A DNA stretch of 64,000 nt from Alviniconcha marisindica (taxonomy: Eukaryota; Mollusca; Gastropoda; Provannidae). Below, piece after piece: positions 43,071 through 55,903 of the stretch. Below the pieces are notes generated by a model. The model was not told the DNA's origin, ran no database searches, and worked only from the letters and a program-made list of their open reading frames with translations. The position numbers and the translations under genes were made by a program. The stretch lies in NCBI GenBank assembly GCA_018857735.1, contig JABMCL010002580.1:130001-194000 (forward strand), in the 5' to 3' direction. Each line of letters starts with the position of its first letter. The first letter of the stretch is position 1.

Positions 43071-44463
43071 ATGTAAGCTACCACACACATGTGCACACAC
43101 GCACATACTCATGCACACATACACACAACATGGCGTAACGTTTTGCAGTTCGCACAGGTGGGTGCTAGTAACCTGAACATCCGACTTACGAACAATGCAC
43201 ACTAAAACAAGCCACCCCTAAGTCATAGTGAATCACAGTCACATAAAAACTTAACTTCATCGTATGTGCATTACAGAGCATCACAAAAGTATTCTGTACA
43301 TTTTCTGGCCAATTTGCATCTTTGCTTCGGATCCCTTTTTACTTACATAACTGATCAGTTCAGTCATACGATTACCAAGCACCCACAACGTTCCCTGAAG
43401 TCACACAAAATCTCTCAAATCAGCCCCAAAAGTGTCCAACGCATATGCTTAGATGTCAAGAGACTTACTCTTTACTGTTCTATTTGTTAGAATTTAACTT
43501 GCACCATGTTCATACCAGTAAACAATCATAAATACTACCTTCAGTAAATAAAAAAATAAAAAAGCTGAAGTCAACTCAAACTACAGGTGCTAAATATGTA
43601 AAGAAGCTGTTTACTATTGTATTATAAATATACTCCAGTAGCCAGCCTCAAATATAAAAACTAAAATATGAACCCAAAAACCTGTTTAGTTTGATGAATG
43701 CCAATTGTCACATCAATTATTATCCCCACCCTTATAAAATTATATTTATATTAAAAACTTTTCTTTTTTTTAAATCCACAAAAGATCCAAAAAACCGAGA
43801 GGCAAGAAAGAACACTACACATATTATATATGACATAGCTGTCTACATCCTTTGTGAAAGTGAAACTATCTACAGGTCTGCTTCCTCTCTGAGAGTGAAA
43901 CTAAGTCAGTGAATGAATAGGGTCACTCCCCTCATCTGGTCAAGCCCAGTTTACATGACCCCAAACCAGTCAACCCATACAGTTTACTGGTATAAAACAC
44001 ATTAAAAAAATTATTTGGGGGGATATGGCCATATTGGAAAAGGGATTCAGGAAAACGTAATTTTCGTGAGATTTTGTTGTTGTTTTAAACTGAGCAAAAA
44101 GGTTAAAAAAACTGTCAAACGAGCAGTTGACACATGCCATCACCAAATGCACACTGGCTGGCCTAGTGCAGTTTAGGCTAAGAAATTTTGTTGGAAGTGA
44201 GATTTGAAGTCGTGCATAATAATATGTGTATTTCGCACAACATTGCTTCTTCCTTCCACTGCCACACATGCTGGTTGGAATTCAAAATGCCGCTGCCACC
44301 AGAAAAAAGACAAAAGACCCCGGCCTGCATAAGGGAAATACAGGTTTATAAACTCTGGACTAAGGTTTACTCCCAAAAGGGGTCGACGGCTATGTGACCC
44401 TTGAAGGATCCCCATGCATGTGATCGTGACATGGCTGCCTCCTACAGTCCTAGACTGACTCAC

Positions 44464-44605
44464 TCCTTGCACTCCTGAGAGATGTGGGGTGGTACATGAT
44501 AGCGGCAGTCCATGATCATGGTCAGTGTCTCGCTGTCATTGGCCTCCTGGAAAGGAGCCTCCCCCACCACCAGCATGTACAGGATCACACCGAGGCTCCA
44601 CACAT
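44464..44605 (-). CDS. SNRK: SNRK coding exon 2 (kinase C-lobe)
   Basis: This exon completes the split Asp codon and encodes [36 protein letters not shown] and [12 protein letters not shown]-(V/I)-WSLGV is kinase subdomain IX. The acceptor is TTCCAG and the donor is GTGAGT from 44463 (phase 2, GA|T Asp). Confidence 0.95.
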
Positions 44606-47500
44606 CTGGAACAAATGGGCAACATGTTACCAGCGTTATGCAGCATGTACAGGATTACACCATTGATCACTGATGCGTTCATATATTATATATGTATATA
44701 GTGATTGAGCTAGACAGTTTTCAAACCGGTGTGGCATCTTAAAGGTAGTGAAAGTGGTTCATGGAAACTGACCATCTATTTACAGATCTATACTACTACT
44801 AGAGTTCTACTAGTACTAGCAAACGCCCTGTTCCTTTCCCAATCTAGCAGTAGCATGCATGCACACACACACACACTCTCTCATTCTCTGTGCTGCAGGG
44901 TTTTTGTTCTTGTTTTTGGAGAACTGGTCAAGCAAAACAACAGCCTGATAAACAGCCCAACAAATGATAAACAAAATAATGTCTGTCTGATTGCTGATTG
45001 TGTTTCTGGTATGTGTTGACTTTAACTGGTAAAATACAGGAAATTACCGGTTAACAGAAAACCCTGATGTACTGACTGCTAACGTTATTGGCATATTATA
45101 TGTGACTGTTCCGTGGCATATATGTACATGTGTGAGAGTGTTGCTGTCACTGCCTGAACTGCCACCGGGTTAATTCTGATCACAGCTGATAAATGAAATT
45201 AATGAGAAGAAAATAGGACACCAAGAGCTAGCTGTGGCATCAAACCCTGCGACAGTGAGTAGCACCTACTGACCTAGTGTGCTAAAGTAAACCTAAAGAG
45301 CTCAGCATGGCAGTAACCTACACACACAAAATTGAAAGATTGTTCACTCCCTGGTTTCAACCACCAAAAAGTGTGATGTTGTTCAAGAAGGTCATTCAGC
45401 TGCACACAAATCCATTATAAAAATAAAATGCATCACAGGTTGCTTCACAGTGAAATTAAAAGACAAGACCAAGAGAAGGAATCCCCACCATCACCCCAGT
45501 GCTGTAATCTAAAACTAAAACCACCTAGAGCTCTGACTGACTGAGCCAGTGAACTCCCATTAGTTAACCCACTAAATCAAATGGCCAAACTATGCAGTAT
45601 GACTATGAGCGAGCTACAACCAAAGCAGCTATCGGGTACACCAAGTCAACTGATACAGTGTACAGTGTATCACATTTTTCGTTTTGGTAATCCAAATGTC
45701 GTCATGTTGACTTCTGGTCACAACCTGAAGGCAACATACCAAGAGAAAGCTGTAGTGTCAGACTCTGTCATGCAAACACTTAGTGCAATAAAGTAAACCA
45801 TACAACTTACAAAGTTACAGCTAAACCATTTTTTCTTCTTCTTTTTTACAAGTATTCACAGTTTGAGAGTTTGGCCATTTAGTGGGACTATCACTGAGTA
45901 AGTGGGGATGGCTCCATGGTAGAGTGAGGGACTTATGACTGACTGTCTTGGGTTGGAGTCCAGGCAGGAGAGACAGGGGAATTTTCTTCTCCAGAGTCAA
46001 CTTTCTGTGCTGACTCTATTTTGGTATTCATTCCATCCCCACGTTACCAGGGTCAACTTTCTGTGCTGACTCTATTTTGGTAGTCATTCCATCCCCATGC
46101 TACCACAGTAGCATGCAAAAGATCATGGTCATTCTGCCAAAAGTGCAAGCGGCAGGTTTAAGTTAAACACACATCGACATGCATCCTAACTGTTGTGGCT
46201 TCAAATAAAGCAACCTTGTAAATTGTTACATGGTTGTATGGTGTCCACAGAATCTGCACTGAGAAGGCAGCAGTTTTATGTAGCATCAGCCATGTAACAA
46301 CCAAACTGCGCTGTATCCACTTCAGTGGATACTCAAAATGCACTGTGTAATTGTAAAGCTACAGTCCTTTATTCACAGTCACATACAACTAGAGCACAGA
46401 TGTCGAAAATAGCGCTATAGCTGCATTGTGAAGCACTTAGGGCTCATCTGAAGATGAGGTGCTCAACAAATGTTCATGAATAAGTAGTAGTACTAGCAGG
46501 ATCACATTGCACTGTTTATCACTATCAGCATCACATTTTTTCTTTTAATTTGTTTGTTGGTAACCCATCTAAAGTTTCACTCCTTGATAAAACAACACCT
46601 GTTATAATTTATATTGATAAACTATGCATTATATTCTGAAACATACTGTAAAGCTGACCTTCACATCTTCACAGTAATCTAAAAAAACATCAATTTACAT
46701 GCAACCTTGGTAGTCTAGACAATGGCAAATAGTTATCAGCAATGCTGGCTGCACCCGTCATAGCTAACAGAATAATACTCAAGTCAAATATTGGATGCAG
46801 TACACTACTTGTGCTAGTACTAATACTAATAGAAGCAGCTCTCTAGCAGTAGCAGTGTATAATTTGTTAACACTGGTCAAAACACTTACAGGTCACAAGA
46901 GTTAAGACTAATGCCAGCACTGTAGCAGAAGCACTAAGTAAGTCAGTGAGTGAATCACACAATGCTAAAATTAGTAAAATCCTACAGCCTGAGGTCTTAG
47001 TCGTACAGCATGCAGCTTAGCAGATCCCTTGGAGGCGTGTATTTAACCACTGTGTTCAAATTGGGGATATAATATCGCTCACCTTGCTGTTCAATCATGT
47101 TATATAATGTATAATTAATTAATATTATAGTAATAAGTAGTAATCCTGTTTTAAATACCAACAGTTACACCAGTAGACTGCAATTGCATAATCTATTTCA
47201 TCACTGCAGACAAAGGCTGAAATGCAAAACTTCTTGAGTGAGACTAAAGTAAGGAAAATTTCATACTAACTTATTACCCCGCCTCCCCCTTTAAAAAAAA
47301 GAAAAGGTAATTAATGAGTGTAGTTCAAACATATTTAATATTACTAATACTAAAATACTAATAGTAATTATTTTTTTAAATTCAATTCTCATACTGCTTT
47401 AGAAATTAGATGCTGCTCAAATAGTGCTATGCCTGTGGCAAATCAAAATGATGTAATAGTAACACAGATAATTTATTCACTGTTGGGTGGTGAACTTACA
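44606..47500 (-). other. SNRK intron 1, right-hand exon 2 side
   Basis: Mostly AT-rich single-copy DNA; contains the SINE-like element at 45900-46225. No exon is expected because exons 1 and 2 join in phase. Confidence 0.6.
45900..46225 (+). mobile_element. Second, unrelated tRNA-headed SINE candidate
   Basis: The head carries TGGCTCCATGGTAGAG (45909-45924), a close box A match, and GGTTGGAGTCC (45951-45961), a box B with one change. An internal ~46-bp duplication follows (GTCAACTTTCTGTGCTGACT CTATTTTGGTA). The possible 3' end is AATAAAGCAACCTTGTAAA. Single copy here, so family status is an inference. Confidence 0.55.
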
Positions 47501-47509
47501 AGATGAAGA

Positions 47510-47690
47510 TTACAATAATATTTATTTGCCAGTGACATTAAACTGTCCACAAGAATATGTCTTGGTGATATTCCATTCATAACAGTGCACTTATAAATAG
47601 ACACAATAATACAATTAGCCATGTATAAAAGTTAATGTAACACTAACAATCTCCTTCTTTCAATGTAAACTATCACACAGGTCATTTTGT
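47510..47690 (-). repeat. Dispersed repeat, copy 3 of 3
   Basis: ATATTTATTTGCCAGTGACA TTAAACTGTCCACAAGAATA ... AGCCATGTATAAAAGTTAA. Same family as 3945-4075 and 42895-43070. Confidence 0.75.
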
Positions 47691-48489
47691 GTCTCTGCAG
47701 TTTGAATTGTACTGTGAGTTTCAGCACTGTATGTTTGTGTCTGTGGGTAGAAATCTGGTTAACTGTTAATGTGTTTTATGATGAAATCTAGACTCATGCC
47801 TCTGCTCATATTGTTGTAATGCAGACTCTCACATAGCCCGCTCTACCTACATGCCACTGGCATATTATATTCACAAGTCAACTGGGACCAGCTCAACCCA
47901 CTAATCAACCATCTGGCGATCCTGTTCCTAGTCTCTCCAATGCTCACAGTCACAAGAAGCTCACGATCGTACTGTATCATACTGTATCACATTCACATAA
48001 ACAATTACACTGACATAAAAAACAGTCATGGACGTTTCACGACTGATGCAAAACGAGTGCAGGTCACAATATTCCAAAGGAAATAAATAATATAAACATA
48101 AGTTCTGCTGCCTTGTGGAGTTGTCCACTCACCTAGTGTCTCCAATGCTCACAAGAAGTTTACAATTGTACTGTATTACACAAACAATGACTGACAATTG
48201 ATGTAGAAACTGGAATGAATGCAGGTCACAGAATCCAAAGGAGAACAACCAAAACATCAATTCTGCTGCTATGTCCTCTCACCTACAGTCTCTCCAATGC
48301 TCATAATCAAACTGTATAAATGTATCACATAAACAATCATATTGACATGAAATATGCAGTTGTCTGAATTTTGATGATTGACACAGACAACAACAACATC
48401 CACACAAACTCACCACCCTGTCACCATGAACCAGTGCCATCTTGCCATCAATTAACAATAATAAAAGTGGTCATTTCTATAGCACTACA

Positions 48490-48850
48490 TCTCACTGACA
48501 AGGGTGAGCACAAAGAGACTCAGACAAGGGTGAGTCAGAGATGTTGTGATAGATAGTTGACAGTTTGTAGTTTATTCTGGTTTGCACCAGTAACCAATGA
48601 AGAGGTTGCACATGGTCACCTTTCTGTGCTTTGAAAACCAGTTTTGCTGCAATTATGAACTTTCTGTAGTCTACTAAGAAGATAAAGAGGGCTGCCTGAT
48701 AAAAGAGAATTACAATAGTCCAACTTAAGTTGGAATGAACAAAAGCAGTTTTGGTTGCTTCAAGTTCAACAGTCAGGTACTGGTGGATAGAGCTGATGTG
48801 TCTGATTTTCATGTAAGCAGAATGTCAGACAGTTGAAATGTGCTTGTCTA
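48490..48850 (-). pseudogene. Non-LTR retrotransposon RT C-terminal fragment
   Basis: The minus-strand frame reads RHISSIHQYLTVELEATKTA, LVDYRKFIIA, LVFKAQKGDHVQPLHWLL and TRINYKLSTIYHNI. This follows the L2/CR1-type order (I..IR.YL...A..LV...V.S.LDYCN; AARLV..A...DH..PLL..LHWLPV..RI.YKL). Residues between LDYCN and ARLV are deleted. Decayed, in SNRK intron 1. Confidence 0.75.
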
Positions 48851-49255
48851 GAGAAATGTTATTGCTAAACAGTTAACACTATGTAGAGTAACTTGAGTAA
48901 GTTCTGCTGATGATGCAAATGACAGAAATTTGCAGTAACTGAGTAAGCTGAGTAACACTAGAAGTAGAACTCTGTCATATGACATATATTCATACTTGTT
49001 ATAGTCCATGAGACTTATTATTGGGGATACTACTACTATATATTCATAATATTGGTCATTCATATCACACTAGTTTTAAGTAATAGTTAAAGTACACTAA
49101 TACTAGTAATAGTTATAGTAATACAGTAATAGTTACCCCAATCATCAAGGAAATGTGCTGTCAGTTTTTGTTGTACTTGTAGCAAATTGCTTCCACAATG
49201 ATCATCAAAAAAAGAAGATTGTTTTAGGTGTGTGTATGTGTGCTCTCTCTTGCTC

Positions 49256-49286
<31 letters not shown>

Positions 49287-49418
49287 CCCATCTCCATGCA
49301 CACACTAACCATTAGATACTGCAAAAGACAGCTTGTGTGTCATGTGCCTGTGGTAGAATTGATGGCCAGCAACGAGACAATCAGGATTTTGACAGGACAT
49401 CACATACTGGGCTGCGCC

Positions 49419-49420
<2 letters not shown>

Positions 49421-49473
<53 letters not shown>
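49421..49473. repeat. (TA)n microsatellite
   Basis: About 52 bp of pure TA. A poly-C and (CA)n stretch precedes it at 49255-49284. Confidence 0.96.
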
Positions 49474-49480
<7 letters not shown>

Positions 49481-49770
49481 TAATGGTCAACCTGGAGTAA
49501 GATGACCTCTGTAGTCTCCAAGTAGGCACTACTTCAGTATATTATATGATCACATATTGGGTGAACATGCTTATATCAGAGCTTGTGCCGGTACATATTT
49601 GTTGGGCCGTTTCACATACTGGTTCATAATCACAACAACTATACACAATAAAGTATAATACAGTATTACTATTACTTATTACACACAGTTCCCCAGAGTG
49701 GCAGAGGTGAAGTTTCTGTGCACAACTTAAACATGTATAACATCCAAACTCCATTATTAAAGCTACTTAC

Positions 49771-50365
49771 CAACTGCGGGAGCATCATAAGAATCACCAA
49801 GAAGAATTTCTGGGGCTGAGTAGGCAAGAGATCCACATGAAGTTTCCAGCTTTTTTCCTGGAGCAAACATGTTGCTGAAACCAAAGTCTGTAAGTTTGAC
49901 AAGACCCAGCTTCTCAAAGAATACCACATTCTCTGGTTTCAGATCTCTGTGAACAACATGAAGTTTATGGCAATATGATATTGCTTCAACTATTTGTCTG
50001 AAGTATCTCTTTGCGACCTTTTCTTCCAACCCTCCTGTGTGCTTCATAATGTAGTCATACATGTCACCCCCATCACCTAATTCAAGGATCAGATACAGTT
50101 TTGTTTGGGTGTCTATCACTTCGTAAAGACGTACAACATTTGGGTGCTGAACCAGTTTCATGCATCTTACTTCCTGAAACAGATGTGACCTCGATACTTC
50201 GTCTAGTTTTGTTTTGTCGATCACTTTGACGGCCACTTTTTCGCCAGTAAAAACATGCTTGGCAAGCTTCACAACAGCAAAATGGCCTCGGCCGATGGTG
50301 TCCTCTAAGTCATACAAGCCGGCGATCTTGCCATCGTAGCCAGCCTTTGACTTTCTGGCCGCCAT
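49771..50365 (-). CDS. SNRK: SNF-related serine/threonine kinase SNRK, coding exon 1
   Basis: This exon encodes residues 1-198 of an AMPK-family kinase and most of the catalytic domain. Visible are [20 protein letters not shown] (residues 10-29, Gly loop G25-R-G), the ATP-binding Lys in VAVK (K47), the helix-C Glu (E65), HRDLKPEN (139-146) and DFG (160-162). The activation loop reads [14 protein letters not shown] (173-186); T175 matches the LKB1-phosphorylated Thr of other AMPK-related kinases. Identity to vertebrate SNRK is very high by recall ([33 protein letters not shown]). The start is the first Met, 16 residues before the conserved GLYDL. The donor is GTAAGT from 49770, phase 1. The whole reading frame closes exactly: 3213 nt, 1070 residues, against about 765 in human (from memory). 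Confidence 0.96.
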
Positions 50366-50586
50366 ACTAGTTTAGATGAGTCTGATGCACGTTACGAAGG
50401 TGAAGTTCTCATGTCATGACGTCCACATCGACTGCATGTTGATTGTGTCTGTGGCAGATCATGGGAGAGGACATCCCCCTCTGCCATAACTTAGTGCATG
50501 CGCATTTCATTTGCGCATGACGTCAAAGTCACGTGACAGCCATTGAGAGACTGGGGAGGTCGGCCCTGGTGGTCAACCCCCCCCCT

Positions 50587-50637
<51 letters not shown>

Positions 50638-51125
50638 CCCAAAAATAGACAGAACAAGAGAACAACTAACCAAGTTTATAAGCTTTAAGATTATTTTTGA
50701 TTCGTCTTCGCTTTGATCAAATGAATAGAAAAAAAGTTACCATAATTTTTTTGGCACAATGCCCTTGATTCAAGGGATATAACAGCAACGAGGTTTCTTG
50801 GCTACTGAATTGGTTATTTCCCTTGTCTAACACGCGAGGCAAGTACATAGTGTATCCGCGTTCCGAGGCCGTTTTCATCCTGAGCGTCCTGTTCTAACGA
50901 GGCCCTTCCAGAGCAGGTCTGACCAAAACGTCAGAATAGGTAAACTACGCCGATTCACGTCGAATGGTAGGTGTAACACCTCGGATCCAGCGTCATGATA
51001 GGCCGAACAACAATAATGATAATACTACATAATGGGTAGGTACGGCTTAGTACGGCTGAGAGCACCGTGACTGACCTAACCACGCACAGGCCCCTAAAGC
51101 GCTTAACACATTTTTTACTGAAAAT
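50366..51125 (-). promoter_or_regulatory. SNRK 5' flank (5' UTR and presumed promoter)
   Basis: Immediately upstream of the SNRK ATG. It contains CACGTGAC-type motifs near 50530 and a (GT)n tract at 50591-50634. No TATA box is evident. The transcription start is unknown and the call rests on position only. Confidence 0.35.
50591..50634. repeat. (GT)n microsatellite
   Basis: Pure GT run of ~44 bp, about 230 bp upstream of the SNRK start codon. Confidence 0.96.
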
Positions 51126-51144
51126 GTACTTGCTTTCAAGATTC

Positions 51145-51391
<247 letters not shown>

Positions 51392-51553
51392 CAGTCATAT
51401 ATCAGGGCAATGGGACTGAAGAAAAGGTTTTCGAAACTGAGGAGAAAGGACTTTTCAAGGAAGACTGATTTAACTAAAAGAACTCAGTCACAGAGGTAGC
51501 CTGAAATGACAGACTACAGAAACAGTCAGTTGATTCCTGATAGCTGGAGCCTG

Positions 51554-51599
51554 GTAAGAGAAGAGCGCTGACAGTGCACGGTCAGCGCTCTTCTCTTAC
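51554..51599. other. Perfect 19-bp inverted repeat (hairpin)
   Basis: The arm GTAAGAGAAGAGCGCTGAC (51554-51572), the loop AGTGCACG, and the exact reverse complement at 51581-51599. It could fold on either strand. Possibly a microRNA-like or small transposon-derived hairpin; no further pairing is seen outside the arms. Confidence 0.85.
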
Positions 51600-52419
51600 T
51601 TTGTTCGGAAGGATGGTGTTCTGAACACTCTGGCGTTTGCGGAAGAGCGGAGCTGCCGGGAAGGAATGTAAAAGTGAAGAAGTTCTGAAAGGAAGATGGG
51701 GGCCTGTTGAAAAAGTATTTTAAAGCAAAGCAAAGATACTTTCCCGTGCTCTGTGGTGTAAAATTTGCGGCAAAAGGTATGGTGCCACCTCAGTCACAAC
51801 CAAAACTTTATCCCGCTTCAGTGATTTCGAACTTTTGCAGGCAAAGTTTCTCTTTCTTTAAAAAGCACAACAACAACAAAATAATCCTGGCTGGTGCATC
51901 ATAATGGTTATTGTCAGTTGATTGCTGGATATCTCATAAGTGATATGATGAAATCGTACTATTTAAGAGTATCTAGAAGGGACATCAAAAGAATGGGAAA
52001 GCACTCTTGCAGTCAGTTTTCTGTGCTCCCATCCAGAGTGCATGGGTCTTCCCAGCCATCCCGAGCTGTGCCGCGTTCCAATCCCGAGCATCGGCCGATC
52101 GTCATGAAAATCAATATAACAGTTAGTTACTAATTGGATTTTAACGTCCTGTCAACTGTACATGGTTACATGATGACACTAGTAATTAATACAACTTTAT
52201 TGCCACGTGTCAATACAATTGCACTATGAAAGTTTTATGGCGGCCACTGTCGGAAGTACATTTATCACACTGACATTTACACAAATCGTAAAACATTTGG
52301 CATTAAATTACAGCAGCAAACATCAGGGTAAAAAGCCACTGATAAACTAAAATACATGAGAAATCCAACCATCATGAAGTTGCGCGTATCACATCAGAAT
52401 GACCTCTACGAACTCTGAC

Positions 52420-53215
52420 CTCATAAAAATTACTGTCCGAAAATTACTGTCTTTCCCTTTTCGTCTTCCTTGAAACCTTCCACCGTTTCCCTCCCTGATT
52501 CGATTATTCTTGGCTCTTCGGCACAACATCCCCATCTCTGATTCTGCCAGGAACCTTGGATTCACTCTTGACTCAAAATTGTCCCGGCCATGATGAAGCC
52601 GCACGCCATAAAAATCTGTCAAACCGCTTATCATAGTTTCGAGCTTAAACGTATTAGTTCAATCCGCAGTTTTCTCACTGAAGACGCAGCCAAGACTCTT
52701 GTTACTTCCCATATCCTCTCACGGCTTGACTATTAGCATGGGTCTCCTCATGGGTACACCTAATTCGGTCATCCAACCTCTCCAGAAAATTCAAAACTTT
52801 GCTGCAAGACTCGTTCTCTTGGCACCCCGCCAGCAACACTCAACACCTCTCCTGGAAAAAATGCACTGGTTTCCCATTTCAGAACGTATTAAGTATAAAG
52901 TCGCTTATATGTGTTTCAATGCTATAAATGGTTCTGGTTCTGCTTACCTCTCTGAACTGCTACATGTCTACACTCCGTCTCATACACTACGCTCTTCTTT
53001 TGACACCCGCGTGCTGAAAATCCAGCAATACAAACGCAAGACTCATGGCTTTCGCACCTTCACTTGCTTTGGACTCCACATTTGGAATTCACTCCCACAA
53101 GACCTCAGACACTGCTCAACCCTGTCATCTTTTAAAGCCAAACTGAAAACCTTTCGTCTCACAGTATTTTTGTTTTGCCCCAACTAATATCAGTACCCAG
53201 TCAGTTTCTGCTACA
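52420..53215 (+). pseudogene. Non-LTR retrotransposon (L2/CR1-like) RT C-terminal half, frameshifted
   Basis: Recognisable blocks across frames are SDSARNLGFTLDSKL (near 52540), RLDY (near 52725), then one longer frame from 52740. This contains MGTPNSVIQPLQKIQNFAAR, LVLLAPRQQHSTPLLEKMHW, YMCFNAINGSGSAYLSELLH, VYTPSHTLRSS and HIWNSLPQDLRH. These are the thumb/C-terminal motifs of L2/CR1-type reverse transcriptases. A stop (TAG at ~52733) and frame breaks show it is dead. The catalytic core is absent. Confidence 0.85.
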
Positions 53216-53217
53216 GC

Positions 53218-53219
<2 letters not shown>

Positions 53220-53286
<67 letters not shown>

Positions 53287-53360
53287 TCAGTGCGTGCGTG
53301 CGTGCGTGCGCGCGCGCGCGCGTGTGTGTATGTGTGTGTGTGTGTGTGTGCGCGCGCCGT
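53220..53360. repeat. (TG)n/(TGCG)n microsatellite
   Basis: TG and TGCG repeats directly after the non-LTR fragment. Confidence 0.96.
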
Positions 53361-53789
53361 GTATGATGTATGATACAGATCAGTGCTGTACGACACACTG
53401 ATTTGAATTCATTGTGGTTTGTGTGTGTGTGTGGGGGGGGGGGGGGGGGGGGGGGAGGGGTCTTTCCGTATGGTACTTTGTGTGGGTTGTGGAACTGTGC
53501 TGTACGTGTGTATCGATTATCACATTTAGGTTAACATGTATCATGTGAGCTCTCAGGGCGTTGATGAGCGCGGCATGACTATAAATGTACATTATTATTA
53601 TTATCATTATTATTATCATGAAAAAAATATACAGCAAATTAATTAATTAACCCGACCGGCTTACTACCGCGGCCGCCCATTATCTCGTCATGACCCTAAC
53701 CCCTCCAATGATCCTACGCGGCGGCACTCCACCAGGTAAGCAAAGATTATACTGAATACATTTGTATTCATAATCTTTGCAGTAAGTAA

Positions 53790-53835
53790 ACATGTTGCCG
53801 CTTTAGGGCGTCCACAGAAGCGAAATGGCTTATTA
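53790..53835 (-). mobile_element. SINE tail fragment
   Basis: On the minus strand it matches the SINE 3' end (CCTAATAAGCCATTTCGCTT CTGTGGACG...) followed by TGTTTACTTAC. A G-rich spacer lies at 53858-53900. Confidence 0.6.
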
Positions 53836-54039
53836 GGGACGGGGAAAAGCCGGTGGCCCGGGGGGAGGGGGGGAGGGGGGGGGGGGAGGGGGCAGGGGGA
53901 AAGAGTGAGTTAGGGTCACGGCTCCGACCCGTTAAAGACCGAAGAGGCCGTGGACCACCTTCAGACCTCAGGAGCCGCTGTGTGAAACTGAGTCGAGGCA
54001 TGGTGGCCGTCATGGGCTCCCGTCCCCAATAAGCCTATG

Positions 54040-54225
54040 ATGATGATGAAGTGATGCTTAATGTCCTCAGATGTCAGTTGACATATTAGGGACAAGTTGT
54101 GACCAATGCCGAAGCACGGTTCAATAATTCTTTACGTCCACGGAAACCAGAAGGCTCGTTAGGACGGACAGCTCAGGACGGCCACCTCGACTCTCACACA
54201 GCTCCTGAACTATGTGAATAAGCCT
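54040..54225 (-). mobile_element. GAGCTGTGTGA SINE-like copy (minus strand)
   Basis: Read on the minus strand: TCAGGAGCTGTGTGAGAGTC GAGGTGGCCGTCCTGAGCTG TCCGTCCTAACGAGCCTTCT, then GACAACTTGTCCCTAATATG TCAACTGACATCTGAGGACA TTAAGCATCAC-like sequence. It is closest to the copy at 1533-1700. Confidence 0.75.
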
Positions 54226-54924
54226 CTGCCGGTTTGGCTGTGGATGTAAAGCAACACTCAACCAACCACCGCCAGAACTTGCAACGACTATATGTTACGG
54301 CAGTGGGGGCCTCGCCAGTGCGAAGCAACTTGTGTATTCCGCTACTCAGTTGCTGTTTCAGTCAACTGCTGTGCGCAGCAGTCACAAAGACAATGTCCGT
54401 AGCATAGCTGTTGCGGAGGAACAACTGAAGCAAAAAGTCCAACTTTCTGAGCCCAGCTCCACCTCCCGGCGGCTGTTCTTGATCTCTCTTATGTGCTAGG
54501 TTCCAGCAAAATTTTACTTCTTCTTAAACTGGCTTTACGTCGGTTTCGATTTCGCTTGTGGTACCAGCATTGGTAGAGAATGGTGAGTCAGTGGCGCAGA
54601 GTAGGAGCACCGACTAGCCGCTATAAGCTCCCCGCCAAAGTGCGGCACGATCGAGCGCCACAGCGGCGGTCACCACGTGGATGACCGTTATGTGCTAGGC
54701 TCTGAGATTTATCCGGAGACAAATTCTGTGCAAACTTTACAAAAAGTCCGTCGAATGAGACTATAAACCTCCGTGTGTATGCGTATGCAAAAAGATCGCC
54801 GAAATACACACGTTTCAGATCCTCAGTGTACGGTAGTCTGAGTGCGGTGGATTTAAGTGTTGGAGTCTTCAGGCTGTTGAAACTGGACACTACACGAAAG
54901 AAGCAGAAGAAGAAATTAAGTAAA

Positions 54925-54975
54925 CATGGTGCTTAACGTCCACAGAAACCATAAGGCTTATTAAGGACGGGCAGA
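54925..54975 (-). mobile_element. SINE tail fragment
   Basis: GTAAACATGGTGCTTAACGT CCACAGAAACCATAAGGCTT ATTAAGGAC on the plus strand is the reverse complement of the common SINE 3' end. Confidence 0.75.
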
Positions 54976-55768
54976 AGAAGAAAAAGAAGCATACTTTTAT
55001 TACAGTTATACCCCGATAGCAGACGACAGCTAGCGGGATTTGTGCTTTTCGTCACTATTTTTGCATAAAGAGAGTGAACGTCATCAAAATGTGAGCTTTC
55101 GGAAGCAATGTTGACAAACCTTGACCGCAGGGTTTTGACTTTTGGGCTTTTGGGTGCTTGAACAGGTGTGGGTGGTTAGCCAGGTATGACCAGTGTATTT
55201 AAGTTACTGTCATTTTTTCCCTACCTACTAGTACTGCTTGATGACGCAGAGTAAAGGACGTGCATGTCGCCGATGAATCTGCGCCCCCCCACCCTTTTCG
55301 TGTGTGTGTGTGTGTTTAGTTTTTGTGTCAAGTTGTTGCTTTTTGGGGGGGGGCTGCTTTTCGTCGCGTGGAGGACGGTCCATTGGATTTGTCATCCAGC
55401 TATGCGGAACGACTGTTGGTCACGTTTCTGTTCATCTTCTGGTACCCATCTTCATCTTCACCGGATTCCACGGTCATAATGTTCATAATGTCAGCCACGG
55501 GAGTTAAAACTTAATGGCGATGACATACCAGGATGTTACCTCCTCGACGTCTGTTCATCGACACTCAGGTCAAGTGAAGGGTTACTGGGAATAGGTGAAC
55601 ATTACGTAACTTCTGTACCGCCCTGAGTTTATCGATGCGGAACCGCCGGCGGTGGTTGTAGCGCTGACATGTGATAGTTACATTTCTGGAGTGACCTCAG
55701 GAATTATTCCCGGTGTGGAATCGTCACAGGTGTGTGGCTGGTAAGATTCTGTTTTATGATTATTGTGA

Positions 55769-55903
55769 AAATACATGGTGAGGAAGTTCTCTTTCCCCTC
55801 CAACACAGTCAAGGACTGGAATGGCCTCACTGATGCTGTGGCTGCTGCACCCACCCTTGAGTCTTTCCGATCATGTTTTCCAGACTCACTACCCTCAGAG
55901 TAG
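55769..55903 (+). pseudogene. C-terminal end of a non-LTR retrotransposon ORF
   Basis: The frame reads KYMVRKFSFPSNTVKDWNGL TDAVAAAPTLESFRSCFPDS LPSE and stop. F.P.TVKDWN.L is the same C-terminal signature as at 8037-8184, but the sequence is clearly different, so a different element. Confidence 0.75.
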
